NCBI RefSeq assembly: GCF_042677945.1
Contig: NZ_JBHUDN010000011.1
Reading direction: 5' to 3' (one strand)
Source of the DNA: Haloplanus litoreus
GTDB lineage: Archaea; Halobacteriota; Halobacteria; Halobacteriales; Haloferacaceae
Length of the DNA stretch: 64,000 nt
Below, one piece after another: positions 1 to 7,615 of the stretch. Under the pieces are notes generated by a model that was not told where the DNA came from, made no database searches, and saw nothing but the letters and a program-made list of their open reading frames with translations. The position numbers and the translations under genes were made by a program. Within the stretch, counting starts at the first letter, position 1, and every line of letters starts with the position of its first letter.

Positions 1-23
1 CTAACGACGAGAACCACGACTGA
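1..23 (+). CDS. 3' end of an unseen gene (partial)
   Basis: The first bases read as an acidic, Asn/His-containing tail (N-D-E-N-H-D) followed by TGA at 21-23, directly joined to a terminator hairpin that includes the stop codon. Only seven codons are visible, so product and frame cannot be established. The terminator just after it is the main reason to think a rightward gene ends here. Confidence 0.3.
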
Positions 24-60
24 CCGCCGATAGCGGTCATCCGGTGCGGCTTTATTTTTT
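21..60 (+). terminator. Intrinsic-type terminator
   Basis: A perfect 7-bp hairpin (TGACCGC, loop CGATA, GCGGTCA) at 21-39 is followed, after a short gap, by a T-rich tract at 51-60. This is a plausible terminator for a rightward transcript ending at 23, and the T-tract faces the stop codon of the leftward gene at 92-331. Confidence 0.55.
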
Positions 61-91
61 CGCGACGCTACGATCCGAGCGACAGCGACCG

Positions 92-331
92 CTATTCGTC
101 GGCGGTGTCAAGCTCGTCGAGCATCGCTATCGAGTGTGTGCCAAGTGCCTCATAGAGACACTGGGTGCAGAACTGATCCTGGGCATGGAAGGCACTCGGA
201 TCGGACGACCGCCCCTGTGGCCGGTACGACTCGAGTGAGTCTCCGCAGTAGGTTTCCTCACGCTCCGGTCGTTTCAGGTGCGTCGCTGTTCCTTCACTCG
301 AATAGAGTACCCACGCATCGGCTCCGACCAT
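92..331 (-). CDS. Small cysteine-containing protein, unknown function
   Basis: A 79-residue acidic protein. It has one Cys in the middle (ETYCGDS) and a C-x2-C pair near the C-terminus (FCTQCLYEAL), so it could bind a metal, but no family was recognised. I chose the ATG at 331 because the frame upstream loses the halophilic acidic composition and becomes Pro/Ser rich, typical of a shadow frame. It lies left of a 463-nt non-coding stretch, probably inside the integrated element. Confidence 0.6.
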   Translation of the reverse strand: MVGADAWVLYSSEGTATHLKRPEREETYCGDSLESYRPQGRSSDPSAFHAQDQFCTQCLYEALGTHSIAMLDELDTADE

Positions 332-794
332 ACGACTAGATTCGTGACCCTCCAGTATGATCCCTCCTGCGACACTCCCGAGCGGTTCGTGTCGGCGTGC
401 CTCCTCGAGTGGCTGAGTGATACACTTCGATAGCGGGGTGGGGTGTGGCGACGCTACCTGGAGAACTGCAGAGGGAGGGGAAATTGGGGAGGGGATCCCC
501 AAATGGATAGCAACGGGCACACTATCGCACGCAGACATGTGGAGGCATGTCCGCGAGGGGGTACAGTCGGGGAACGCACCCGGCGGGGACCGTCTCGGGG
601 AAGTGCGTCCACGCGGGTGCAATTCTGTGTCGCAGGCGGACGAACATGAAGGGGCAGGGGCTGTTGCCAATTCTGAAACGGCGCGGAGTTGGGTGGGGCG
701 ACTGGGACGACATTGGTGACTGGGATCCGGCGCCGCCGCTGGCGATGCTGGCGGTCGGGAAGATACACATCGATACCGGGGTGGGGAGTGGCAG
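332..794. other. 463-nt G-rich stretch without a gene
   Basis: No reading frame here has the acidic, GC3-rich composition of the neighbours. The top strand is rich in G tracts. At 473-494 four runs of three or four Gs with 1-5 base loops form a G-quadruplex motif, overlapping a palindrome (GGGGATCCCC, 491-500) flanked by TTGGGG and CCCCAA arms. Further right, GCACCC and GGGTGC arms could close a larger structured segment (about 577-621). It lies between the small Cys protein and the 3' end of the HerA-type gene. It could be a structured RNA or a replication-related site; nothing decides which. Confidence 0.5.
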
Positions 795-2591
795 CTACAG
801 TTCGTCCATCACGGCTTCGGCTTGCTCGCGACGCTGCTGGGCTTCTTTGATCTCGGCGACGCCGTCCAGGTCGAAATCAATCAGCGCCGGCGACTGCTGG
901 ACGCGCTTGAGGACGCCGAGGGCCTCCAGTGTCGAGGCGGCCTTCGAGACGTCCGACGTGCCTTTCACGCCGAGGCGATCCGCGACGGTTTCGTAGTCAA
1001 CCGGGCTGCCCTCCTGGATGATCGTCGCGACGACGCCCCGGACGTACCGCGGCGACGCGCTCGTCTTCTCCTTTGCCTCCTCGATGGCTTTCTGGACGAC
1101 CGGCTCGTCGACGAAGTCTTGATAGTCGGTCGGGACCGTGACGCCGTCGCCGCCCTGCTCGCGCAGCCGTTCGTTCTCGGCTTCGAGGGCGTCGATGCGT
1201 TCGTGGGCGTCCTGGAGGCGGCCGCGGAGGTCCTGGGCTTCCTCGCGGGCCTCGTCGTACTCCTCGACCAGCCCGTCGCTCGGTGCCGGCGTCGCACTTG
1301 CCTTGATCTCGACGCCGACCACGTCGCGGACCTCCTCCAGCATCGTCTCGATCTCCTCGGCACGCTCGACGCGAGCCTCGATGCCCTGCAGGCGTTCGAC
1401 CTCGGCCTCCAAGTCGTCGCGCTCTTCGCGAAGGGCGTCAGTCTCGGCCTCCAAGTCGGTGACGCGCTCCCGGAGTTCGGCGATGGTTGCGTTCTTCTCT
1501 TCGAGGAGTTCATGCTGTTCGGTCTCGACACCGCCGCCATCGCTGCCCTGGGCGGCGTCGACGAACGCTTCGCCGAGGCGCTGGAGGTCGCGGGCGTCCT
1601 CGAGTTCGTCCTCTAACTCAGTGATCCGCCCGTCTTTCTTGTCGAGGCGTGCTTCGAGTTCGGCGATGCGGTCCTGCCGGCGCTCGTGCTGCTCGGAGAT
1701 ATCTTCGAGTTCGTCGACGAGGTCGGCGTCGATCGCCTTGAGGTCCGGGCGATCGACATCGTCAAGGCCGGGCGTCGCGCCAGCGTCGAAGGTGTGCTTG
1801 CGACGGAATTGCACCCGCTCGACGTCGGCGTCGCTCCAGTCGGCCTGGACGAACGCTTCACCGTCCGCAAGCCCCTCGATCCCGTCGGCGTGCTCGCGGT
1901 CGATCACGCGCTTGACCACATCTGTGTCGTTGTCCCAGGTGAGCCGATGCCAGACCAACAGGTCCGCCTGGGTGATGAAATCCTTTTTTACGTCGGCGGG
2001 GCGCTGGGAGAGACCCATGATGCCGAGCCCGCGTTTCCGCCCGCGCTTGGCGACTCGGATCAGCACCTCGCCCGTCTCGTTGAGACCACCGCCTTCGGGG
2101 ATGTACTCGTGAATCTCCTCGACGAGCATGAGGAACGGCTGCAGGGCGGATTGCTCGCGGGCAAACAACTCCCGGGCGGTCTCCCGGACCAGCGCGTCGG
2201 CCTCGTCGCCGTCGACGTAGCCCGAGACGTCGAGGATGATCGGGACGAGTTGATCCAGGGCGAGGTCGGCGAGCTTACCGGCGTGTTCCGGTCCGACCTG
2301 GAGATCACACTCCTCGGTCGCACCGACATGGAGGAGTTCGTACTCCTCTTTTAGGCCCCAGTACTCACCGTCGACGTCGACGACCAGCAGTGGGAGGTTC
2401 TGGGCGAGCAACTCCTCGGAGACGACGCTGCCGGTGTTGGATTTCCCTGAGCCGGACTTGCCGGTGATGAACGCCCGGCCGGTGAGGAGTTCTTCGACCG
2501 GGAGGGTGTAGGGTTCGCCGGCGACGGTTTCGCCGACAGTGATAGTCCGATCTGGGGACATCTCTTTCGGGGATTCGGGCTCCGCGCTCAT
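795..2591 (-). CDS. HerA/DUF87-type ATPase with coiled coil and C-terminal winged helix
   Basis: A 598-residue protein. Residues 44-51 are a Walker A motif (GKSGSGKS), 154-159 a Walker B (LMLVEE), and the stretch around GRKRGLGIMGLSQRPADV is typical of HerA/FtsK-type ATPases. Residues about 310-470 are heptad-rich coiled coil, and about 490-580 look like a winged helix (VADRLGVKGTSDVSKAASTLEALGVL). The family pumps or remodels DNA. In a mobile element it might act in DNA translocation, partition or packaging; that is inference. The start MSAEPESPKEM was chosen because its ATG overlaps the stop of the upstream regulator (ATGA, 2588-2591), implying translational coupling. No nuclease partner such as NurA is adjacent. 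Confidence 0.88.
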   Translation of the reverse strand: MSAEPESPKEMSPDRTITVGETVAGEPYTLPVEELLTGRAFITGKSGSGKSNTGSVVSEELLAQNLPLLVVDVDGEYWGLKEEYELLHVGATEECDLQVGPEHAGKLADLALDQLVPIILDVSGYVDGDEADALVRETARELFAREQSALQPFLMLVEEIHEYIPEGGGLNETGEVLIRVAKRGRKRGLGIMGLSQRPADVKKDFITQADLLVWHRLTWDNDTDVVKRVIDREHADGIEGLADGEAFVQADWSDADVERVQFRRKHTFDAGATPGLDDVDRPDLKAIDADLVDELEDISEQHERRQDRIAELEARLDKKDGRITELEDELEDARDLQRLGEAFVDAAQGSDGGGVETEQHELLEEKNATIAELRERVTDLEAETDALREERDDLEAEVERLQGIEARVERAEEIETMLEEVRDVVGVEIKASATPAPSDGLVEEYDEAREEAQDLRGRLQDAHERIDALEAENERLREQGGDGVTVPTDYQDFVDEPVVQKAIEEAKEKTSASPRYVRGVVATIIQEGSPVDYETVADRLGVKGTSDVSKAASTLEALGVLKRVQQSPALIDFDLDGVAEIKEAQQRREQAEAVMDEL

Positions 2592-2821
2592 GTATCCTCC
2601 CGCGGGTCCTCCACAAGTCGCCAGAATGCGGTCGGCTCGTGGACATACTCGATACATTCGGCCGCGTAGAGGCGGTCGAGACGTTTCGACACCGTCGGCC
2701 GTGACGTATCGGTCTCGTCGACGAGGTAGCCTGTCGTCGCGTACCCGTCAGTGCGGACGAACGTGTTGAGGACGTCGTCCATCGTGTCGTCGATCTTGAC
2801 CGGCATCGGTTGGGTAGTCAT
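2588..2821 (-). CDS. Winged-helix DNA-binding protein
   Basis: A 77-residue protein whose middle (YLVDETDTSRPTVSKRLDRL) is a helix-turn-helix recognition segment followed by a beta-wing-like tail (CIEYVHEPTAFWRLV). This is the size and shape of small haloarchaeal wHTH regulators. It is the first gene of a leftward operon with the HerA-type ATPase (4-base overlap) and is divergent from the operon starting at 3003. The inverted repeat at 2867-2883 between the two is the obvious candidate operator. It may regulate both directions (inference). Confidence 0.75.
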   Translation of the reverse strand: MTTQPMPVKIDDTMDDVLNTFVRTDGYATTGYLVDETDTSRPTVSKRLDRLYAAECIEYVHEPTAFWRLVEDPREDT

Positions 2822-2847
2822 CCGATCACCACACCCTTAGTTATCCA

Positions 2848-2865
2848 TGCGACCACTTGTAATTA
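2848..2865 (-). promoter_or_regulatory. Promoter segment of the wHTH-HerA operon, duplicated at 7944-7961
   Basis: Read leftward this holds an A/T box (TAATTACAAG) suited as TATA element for the gene starting at 2821. The same 18 bases with two differences occur at 7944-7961 in the same position before the second regulator gene. Confidence 0.6.
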
Positions 2866-2866
2866 C

Positions 2867-2883
2867 GGTTAGTAGGACTAACC
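2867..2883. promoter_or_regulatory. Operator-like inverted repeat
   Basis: A perfect 7-bp inverted repeat (GGTTAGT, spacer AGG, ACTAACC) lies between the leftward regulator promoter and the TATA-like box (about 2885-2892) of the rightward operon. Its placement suits a repressor or activator site used by the regulator at 2588-2821. Confidence 0.6.
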
Positions 2884-2911
2884 ACCTTTACGGTCCGTTA
2901 AGACTAAGTGA

Positions 2912-3002
2912 TCGGGTGACGTACCTGTAGGTACGGAGCGGGAGTCGGCGTGAGAACGCCGCCCGGTGTTGGAGCACCGGACGACCGCTTCCCTGAGGAA
3001 GC
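2912..3002 (+). ncRNA. Structured 5' leader of the 3003 operon
   Basis: Four consecutive hairpins fill the leader: CGTACC/GGTACG with a TGTA loop (2920-2935), CGGCGT/ACGCCG with a GAGA tetraloop (2946-2961), CCGGTG/CACCGG with loop TTGGAG (2963-2980), and GCTTCC/GGAAGC with loop CTGA (2987-3002). The last hairpin abuts the ATG at 3003 and contains the GAGG ribosome-binding bases. A TATA-like box at about 2885-2892 would place the transcript start near the beginning of the array. The leader at 8032-8116 has a related organisation. Confidence 0.6.
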
Positions 3003-3302
3003 ATGACTGAATCCGATTCGCGCCGGCACAAATCTGTCGGCTCCGACCTGCCATCGAGCGCGTACCGCCTCGGCATCGACACCGCTGGGCGCGAGCACTA
3101 CCACGACCCCATGACCCAGCACATCTGGGTGGCCCGCGACAGCGACGTCGTCCATGAGCGGGACCTGGACGGCCGGTCGGTCGTCGCGTGGGTGCTGTTC
3201 GTCGACGAGAAGCTGGCCGGATGGGCCGAGCGCCACCCGGTCGAGGAGGCCGGCGGGCTCGAAAGCATCGTCGAGGACGTGGCCCGGAGACTGGACGCAT
3301 GA
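3003..3302 (+). CDS. Unknown small protein, first gene of operon
   Basis: A 99-residue protein with a central beta-rich segment (HIWVARDSDVVHERDL, then VVAWVLFVDEKLAGWAE) and an acidic helical C-terminus. I do not recognise a family. Its ATG follows a hairpin containing the Shine-Dalgarno bases. Its stop overlaps the start of the SWIM gene (ATGA), the first of a run of overlapping genes to 5230, so it is probably cotranslated with them. Confidence 0.7.
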   Translation: MTESDSRRHKSVGSDLPSSAYRLGIDTAGREHYHDPMTQHIWVARDSDVVHERDLDGRSVVAWVLFVDEKLAGWAERHPVEEAGGLESIVEDVARRLDA

Positions 3303-3607
3303 GCACGACCCACGACATGACGAGCCCGCGCACCCGACGCGCCCGGTTTCGGTCCCTGCGGGCCGAGCAGATCGCCCCGGGGATGTTCGAGGTCGAGCGC
3401 CGCGGTGGCGACACCCACGTCGTCGACCGCCGCGAGGGGGCGTGTGACTGCGAGGACTTCGAGTACCGGATGGGCCCGGCCGGCGGCGCGTGCTACCACC
3501 TCCGGTTCGTCCGGCTCGTCGAGGACGGCGTGCTGTGCCCCGGCTGTGGCTACGAACGCTGCCGGCCGAGTTGTCCCGAGCGATCGACCACCGAGGAGGA
3601 CCACTAA
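3299..3607 (+). CDS. SWIM-type zinc finger protein
   Basis: A 102-residue protein. The centre has the SWIM pattern C-x-C followed about 15 residues later by C-x-H (CDCEDFEYRMG, then GGACYHLRFV), and the C-terminal tail adds C-x2-C with further Cys (CPGCGYERCRPSC). SWIM fingers bind DNA or proteins and are common as small stand-alone genes in haloarchaeal plasmids. The start at 3299 overlaps the previous stop by four bases. Confidence 0.75.
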   Translation: MSTTHDMTSPRTRRARFRSLRAEQIAPGMFEVERRGGDTHVVDRREGACDCEDFEYRMGPAGGACYHLRFVRLVEDGVLCPGCGYERCRPSCPERSTTEEDH

Positions 3608-3609
3608 CT

Positions 3610-4176
3610 ATGCCCGAGACTACCGACACCGACGAGCGTACTGACACCCTTACCCTGCGAGCGAGCGGCACGGCGGTCATCGAACGTGAACGTAGCGAGG
3701 GTGACCTCGACGTCACCATCACCGAAGAGGCCGACCTGGACGCGACCCTCGACGTTGACGCCAGGTGGATCAAGAGTCACGGTGGCGTCTACAAGCAGGG
3801 TGCCCACCTCAAGCGCAGTGACGTCACGGAGTTGATCGCCGAGCGTCTGAGCGGCGACGACGCGCAGTACTATGTCGAGGACACCGAGGTGTGGACGCTG
3901 CGGCTCGACGGTCGCGTCGACGACTGGCTCAACGTCGCTATTTACCTCGCGAAAGATCGCCGGCGCGGCTCGAATGCGAAGATCGCGACGAACGCCTGCC
4001 ACATCCTCGATGGCCTCGCCGAGTACACGCCCGAGGACGCACTCCGTCCGTACCTCGCGATACTCGATCTGCTCGGGCAGTACGACATCTCGGACTACAC
4101 GAGGGTGGGCGTGCTGGACGACCTGATCGGCGAGGAGACTGGCGCCGTCGCCGAGGAGGTGCCCGCCAATGCCTGA
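3610..4176 (+). CDS. Unknown acidic protein
   Basis: A 188-residue protein. After a Thr/Asp-rich N-terminus it has a beta-rich segment (GTAVIERERSEGDLDVTI), then a mixed alpha/beta region and helical repeats (YTPEDALRPYLAILDLLGQ). No family recognised. It begins two bases after the SWIM gene's stop and overlaps the next gene by eight bases, so it is a mid-operon gene of the element. Confidence 0.7.
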   Translation: MPETTDTDERTDTLTLRASGTAVIERERSEGDLDVTITEEADLDATLDVDARWIKSHGGVYKQGAHLKRSDVTELIAERLSGDDAQYYVEDTEVWTLRLDGRVDDWLNVAIYLAKDRRRGSNAKIATNACHILDGLAEYTPEDALRPYLAILDLLGQYDISDYTRVGVLDDLIGEETGAVAEEVPANA

Positions 4177-4657
4177 GCTACAGGTCGGCGACGTGGCGCT
4201 GGATCTCACGCAGGGGCGCCCCGTCCACGTGCTTGAGGACACCGGCCAGACCGCCGCGGAGTGGTCCGACGCGAACGACTACGACCTCTGTGGTAACTAC
4301 GGCAACAGTCGGCTGGAGGCCCAGCCCGACGACGCCGTCTTCGAAGTGGTCTACTGTAGCAACGCCAAATCCGAGCCGAGTAAGACCTACGCCATGCCCG
4401 AGTCGCGGCTACTTCGCATCGAGACCGAGGCGGCCGACGATGGGCGGCCAGTCGCCGAGCGGGCTGTCGTCGACGTCCTCGAACAGTTGTTCGATCTGGC
4501 GATGCAACTCGACGAGGACTGGAACACGGAGCCGGAGGGGTTCGACGACGCTCTGTCGACGCTCGTGATCAACCACTCTGAGCGGCTGGACACCCTCGGC
4601 GGTGAGGCACGCGAACTCGCGGACGTGTCCCACACGGTGACCGGCGATGTCGAGTGA
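4169..4657 (+). CDS. Unknown protein, mid-operon
   Basis: A 162-residue protein. The N-terminal 75 residues (LQVGDVALDLTQGRPVHVLEDTG and following) look like a small beta barrel, followed by an acidic helical part (AVVDVLEQLFDLAMQLDEDW). N-termini of this kind are frequent in small proteins of haloarchaeal plasmids. It overlaps both neighbours (8 and 11 bases), indicating coupled translation. Confidence 0.7.
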   Translation: MPELQVGDVALDLTQGRPVHVLEDTGQTAAEWSDANDYDLCGNYGNSRLEAQPDDAVFEVVYCSNAKSEPSKTYAMPESRLLRIETEAADDGRPVAERAVVDVLEQLFDLAMQLDEDWNTEPEGFDDALSTLVINHSERLDTLGGEARELADVSHTVTGDVE

Positions 4658-5006
4658 TCGACCGGGCGGCCTCACGATCCGCTTCCGCCCGAACAGCGGG
4701 CGCGGGACGCCCGAGCGCCTCCGTCTCGAATCCCGAACGGACGGCCTGCACGACTACTACGAGGACTACTGGAACGGGTGCAAGTGGCTGCCGCGCGGCC
4801 ACGACGTCCTCGCCGACGTCGAAGTCGAGGGCACCCTCGACGGCACCGCGGTCCTGACGCGGCCGGACGGTGGCGAGACCACGGCTGACCGACTCCGTGA
4901 GCACCTGGAGGACGCCGTCGAGGCTACGACCGCGGACCCTGCCGAGACGCGCCGACACCTCCGGGAGGCGCTGCAACTACTCGACGCCATCGAGGAGGGC
5001 GTATGA
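4647..5006 (+). CDS. Unknown small protein
   Basis: A 119-residue protein. Residues about 8-70 appear beta-rich with an aromatic cluster (LHDYYEDYWNGCKWL). The last 40 residues are an acidic helix, possibly a coiled coil. No family was recognised. It starts inside the previous gene and ends with an ATGA overlap to the next. Confidence 0.7.
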   Translation: MSSDRPGGLTIRFRPNSGRGTPERLRLESRTDGLHDYYEDYWNGCKWLPRGHDVLADVEVEGTLDGTAVLTRPDGGETTADRLREHLEDAVEATTADPAETRRHLREALQLLDAIEEGV

Positions 5007-5230
5007 TGCCCGGGAGCGACTTCCGGTCGTTCGCGGACCCGGATACCGAGTTCGTCCTCGACGTTTCTGAGACACCGCGAACCGTGGATGGGTTCAAACC
5101 GGGCGAGCCGACTGGGAAAGTGATCTGCCCGCATTGCGGTGAGGCCGCAAGCGCCCCGGAGTACATCCCGCACCCCGAGAACTGCCGGCAGTCGGGCGTC
5201 ACCTCCGAGTGGTACGAACGGACGCACTGA
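5003..5230 (+). CDS. Small zinc-finger-like protein, last gene of operon
   Basis: A 75-residue protein with C-x2-C (ICPHCGEAA) and a later H-x4-C (HPENCRQ), consistent with one zinc finger in the C-terminal half. The start overlaps the preceding stop by four bases. It ends the rightward operon begun at 3003; the convergent lipoprotein gene stops six bases further on. Confidence 0.65.
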   Translation: MMPGSDFRSFADPDTEFVLDVSETPRTVDGFKPGEPTGKVICPHCGEAASAPEYIPHPENCRQSGVTSEWYERTH

Positions 5231-5235
5231 CTACC

Positions 5236-6165
5236 TCACTGTTCCCACTTCAGTAACTCACCGTCGTATCGATACCCCGCGTTCAACGTCGACGGTGGGA
5301 TCACTTTGCTCACAACGAACCACACCTCCTGGGTGATTCGCTCACCTGAATAGACGCGTTCTGGCCACGATGATTTTCCTTCGGATTCCCACCGCTCGTC
5401 ATCTCGCCACAGAACAAACTCCTCGATTGGCGGTGGCGTGACCGGTGATTCGGTTGAATTTGAGGCAACGACAGATAACGACACGCGCTTTTTGCGATCC
5501 GGGAGACCGGACGAATTCATCTCTCCGAGTTCCAGCGGTGCGATCCCGACACCCTCGACCGTCCGAAATTGACCAAACGGGAGGGTGTCCGGCCGTGGCG
5601 TCGTCGGTTCCGGCGTCGGGGTTGCCGTCTCCTCAGTATACGAGAGTGTCAACTCGTAGGAGATCCGAACTGTTTGATCCGTCGGTGCCGTCCCTGTCGT
5701 CGTGTGGTCGAAGACGATCGCGTGCTCGTCGGCCTGCAGTTCTGCGTTAATCGTCGTCAATGAAGTATCGTACGTTGATGGCTCCGTGTACAACAGAAAC
5801 TCGCGCTGTTCCCGGTAGCGTTCGAATTCGGCACGTTCCATCACGAACACGTCAACCGATGCATCGGATTGAACCTGTACGCTCAACTCCATTCGTGCCG
5901 GTAGCTTCGGTTCGGGGAATCGGACAGCATACGTGTTCGGTGGGAGGACGACTGTACCACCAATAGTCTGCTGGGTCGCCGTCGACGATTCCTCCGTGTT
6001 GCGCCAGGGGTCAGCAGCGCCGCGGAACTCCGGCGTCGATGTCGGGGCTACTGTCGTCCGAGTTGGGGTGTTAGTATCCGCCTCCGAGGCGGCTGGCTGG
6101 CCGTTGCTACCAGCGCAGCCTGCACCCACCGCCCCCAGCGTTGCGAGGAACGAACGTCGATCCAT
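5236..6165 (-). CDS. Tat-type lipoprotein, unknown function
   Basis: A 309-residue exported protein. The N-terminus has a twin-arginine motif at residues 3-4 (MDRRSFLATLGAVGAGC) and a lipobox with Cys17, so it should be folded, exported by Tat and lipid-anchored, as is usual in haloarchaea. A Thr/Pro/Ser-rich linker follows, then beta-rich segments, a second Thr-Pro linker (about residue 185-200) and a C-terminal domain. The start at 6165 gives a normal signal; an in-frame ATG at 6192 would add nine residues. Convergent with the first small-gene operon and divergent from orc1. Confidence 0.8.
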   Translation of the reverse strand: MDRRSFLATLGAVGAGCAGSNGQPAASEADTNTPTRTTVAPTSTPEFRGAADPWRNTEESSTATQQTIGGTVVLPPNTYAVRFPEPKLPARMELSVQVQSDASVDVFVMERAEFERYREQREFLLYTEPSTYDTSLTTINAELQADEHAIVFDHTTTGTAPTDQTVRISYELTLSYTEETATPTPEPTTPRPDTLPFGQFRTVEGVGIAPLELGEMNSSGLPDRKKRVSLSVVASNSTESPVTPPPIEEFVLWRDDERWESEGKSSWPERVYSGERITQEVWFVVSKVIPPSTLNAGYRYDGELLKWEQ

Positions 6166-6259
6166 GTGATAGTGGTTAAACTGATCTGACATAAACGTAT
6201 GCCACCCCCGGAAACCATACCCCATTTTATGTATCCGCTCGTCGTCAGGTCAGTCCGCG

Positions 6260-7309
6260 ATGATTACCGATCCCCGCGTCTTCGAAGACGATCACCTCCC
6301 ACGGGAGTTGATGCATCGCGAGAGTGCCGTCGAGACCCTGCTGCGGGCGTGGGACCACACCCGACTGGGCGAGGCCGGCGACGAGGTCATTATCGCCGGC
6401 CCCTCCGGCGTCGGCAAGACCGCCCTCGCCCGGCATACCCTCCAGCGACTGGCCACGCAAGCGGCCATCGACCACACCCACGTCCGCTGTCTCGGGGCAA
6501 CGCCAGCATCGGTCCTCCGCACAGTCTGTCGGGGGGTCGATATGGACCCACCGGGTAACGCCCCGACAGATGCCCTCCAGACCAACCTCATCGAGACGAT
6601 CGACCGCCCGACCGTCGTGATCCTCGACGAGGCCGACGACCTCCCGGGGTCGCCGGCACTGGAGTTGCTGGCCGGCGTCCCCCAGCTCTCGACGGTCGTC
6701 ATCACCCACGACCTCCACCACTGGCTCGCCCGTCTCGAACACGTCAACGACCGCTACATGGACGCGACTACCCTCACGCTGGATCGCTACGGGGTCGCCG
6801 AACTGGCGGATATTCTCGGCGCCCGGGCGCGGGCGGGACTGCCGCCGACAGCCGTGACGCGGGGACAACTCGAACGGATCGCCGACGACGTCGCCGGCGT
6901 CGCCCGTGAGGGGATTCAGGCGCTGCGGGCCGGCGCGAAACTCGCTGAGGAACGCGGGCACGGGACGATCGAGGCGGTTGACGTCGACGATTCCTTCGAG
7001 CGGGCCCGGCATCTGATTCGGCAGTCGAATCTTCGGTCGCTGCCTTTCCATCATCACGTCCTGTACGCGGTCCTCTTCGAGGCCGGCACGTTGGAGGGGC
7101 AAGCGTTGCACGACCGCTACGACGCCGTCGCCGAGGCGGCCTACGCCGACCATCGCCTGACGCCGGTCGGCAAGCGGTCACAGCGGAACAAACTGCAGAA
7201 GCTCATGGCCTACGATCTCGTCGCTCGCGAGGGACCCACGCACGACCCGACCTACGTTGTCGTCGACGAGGGGGTCGAGCCGACGCTCGCGATCCCCACT
7301 AAAGCATAG
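6260..7309 (+). CDS. orc: Orc1/Cdc6-family replication initiator
   Basis: A 349-residue AAA+ protein with Walker A GPSGVGKT (47-54) and Walker B VVILDEAD (119-126). A sensor-2-like region (GVAREGIQALRAGAKLAEE) and a C-terminal winged helix (about 265-345, with LQKLMAYDLVARE) follow. The family binds replication origins and loads the MCM helicase. It is shorter than the roughly 400-residue chromosomal Orc1 proteins and its sensor 1 reads VVITHD rather than the usual Asn-containing motif, as in divergent plasmid or virus versions. It supports an element able to replicate. No clear origin repeat set was seen beside it. Confidence 0.9.
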   Translation: MITDPRVFEDDHLPRELMHRESAVETLLRAWDHTRLGEAGDEVIIAGPSGVGKTALARHTLQRLATQAAIDHTHVRCLGATPASVLRTVCRGVDMDPPGNAPTDALQTNLIETIDRPTVVILDEADDLPGSPALELLAGVPQLSTVVITHDLHHWLARLEHVNDRYMDATTLTLDRYGVAELADILGARARAGLPPTAVTRGQLERIADDVAGVAREGIQALRAGAKLAEERGHGTIEAVDVDDSFERARHLIRQSNLRSLPFHHHVLYAVLFEAGTLEGQALHDRYDAVAEAAYADHRLTPVGKRSQRNKLQKLMAYDLVAREGPTHDPTYVVVDEGVEPTLAIPTKA

Positions 7310-7363
7310 GGGGTCGGAAATTCACTTCCATTTTTAGGTGTATCCGGCCGTCGGTCCTCGCGT

Positions 7364-7609
7364 ATGGCACCAGACACGATCGAGGCCTACGACGGGACCG
7401 AGGTCGAAGTTGATGTCGTCAAACCACTCTCGGGTGGGGGCGCCCGCGTCGAGATCGATGCCATCGACGGTGCGCGCTGGCGACTCGATGTTACCAGCAC
7501 GGGTGAACTCAGCGAGGTCGTCACCTCGTGGAATAGCGATGGCGAACTGGCAGATAAAGAGGTGCCCGACTGGGTCGACGATATCCTTCTGCGACTCGCG
7601 AGGGCGTAA
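7364..7609 (+). CDS. Unknown small protein
   Basis: An 81-residue acidic protein with beta-strand-like alternation (EVEVDVVKPLSGGGARVEI, RWRLDVTSTG) and a short acidic helix at the end. A T/A-rich box (CATTTTTAGG, about 7330-7339) upstream could be its promoter, so it may be transcribed separately from orc. Function unknown. Confidence 0.65.
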   Translation: MAPDTIEAYDGTEVEVDVVKPLSGGGARVEIDAIDGARWRLDVTSTGELSEVVTSWNSDGELADKEVPDWVDDILLRLARA

Positions 7610-7615
7610 AAGATG

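Noticed and set aside
92..670. Longer 192-codon frame covering the small Cys protein
   Set aside because: The part upstream of the ATG at 331 is Pro/Ser/Arg rich, unlike halophilic proteins, and covers the G-rich non-coding stretch.
417..719. Rightward 100-codon frame in the gene-less stretch
   Set aside because: Gly/Trp/His-rich, not acidic, no family likeness and no ribosome-binding site; explained by G-rich DNA.
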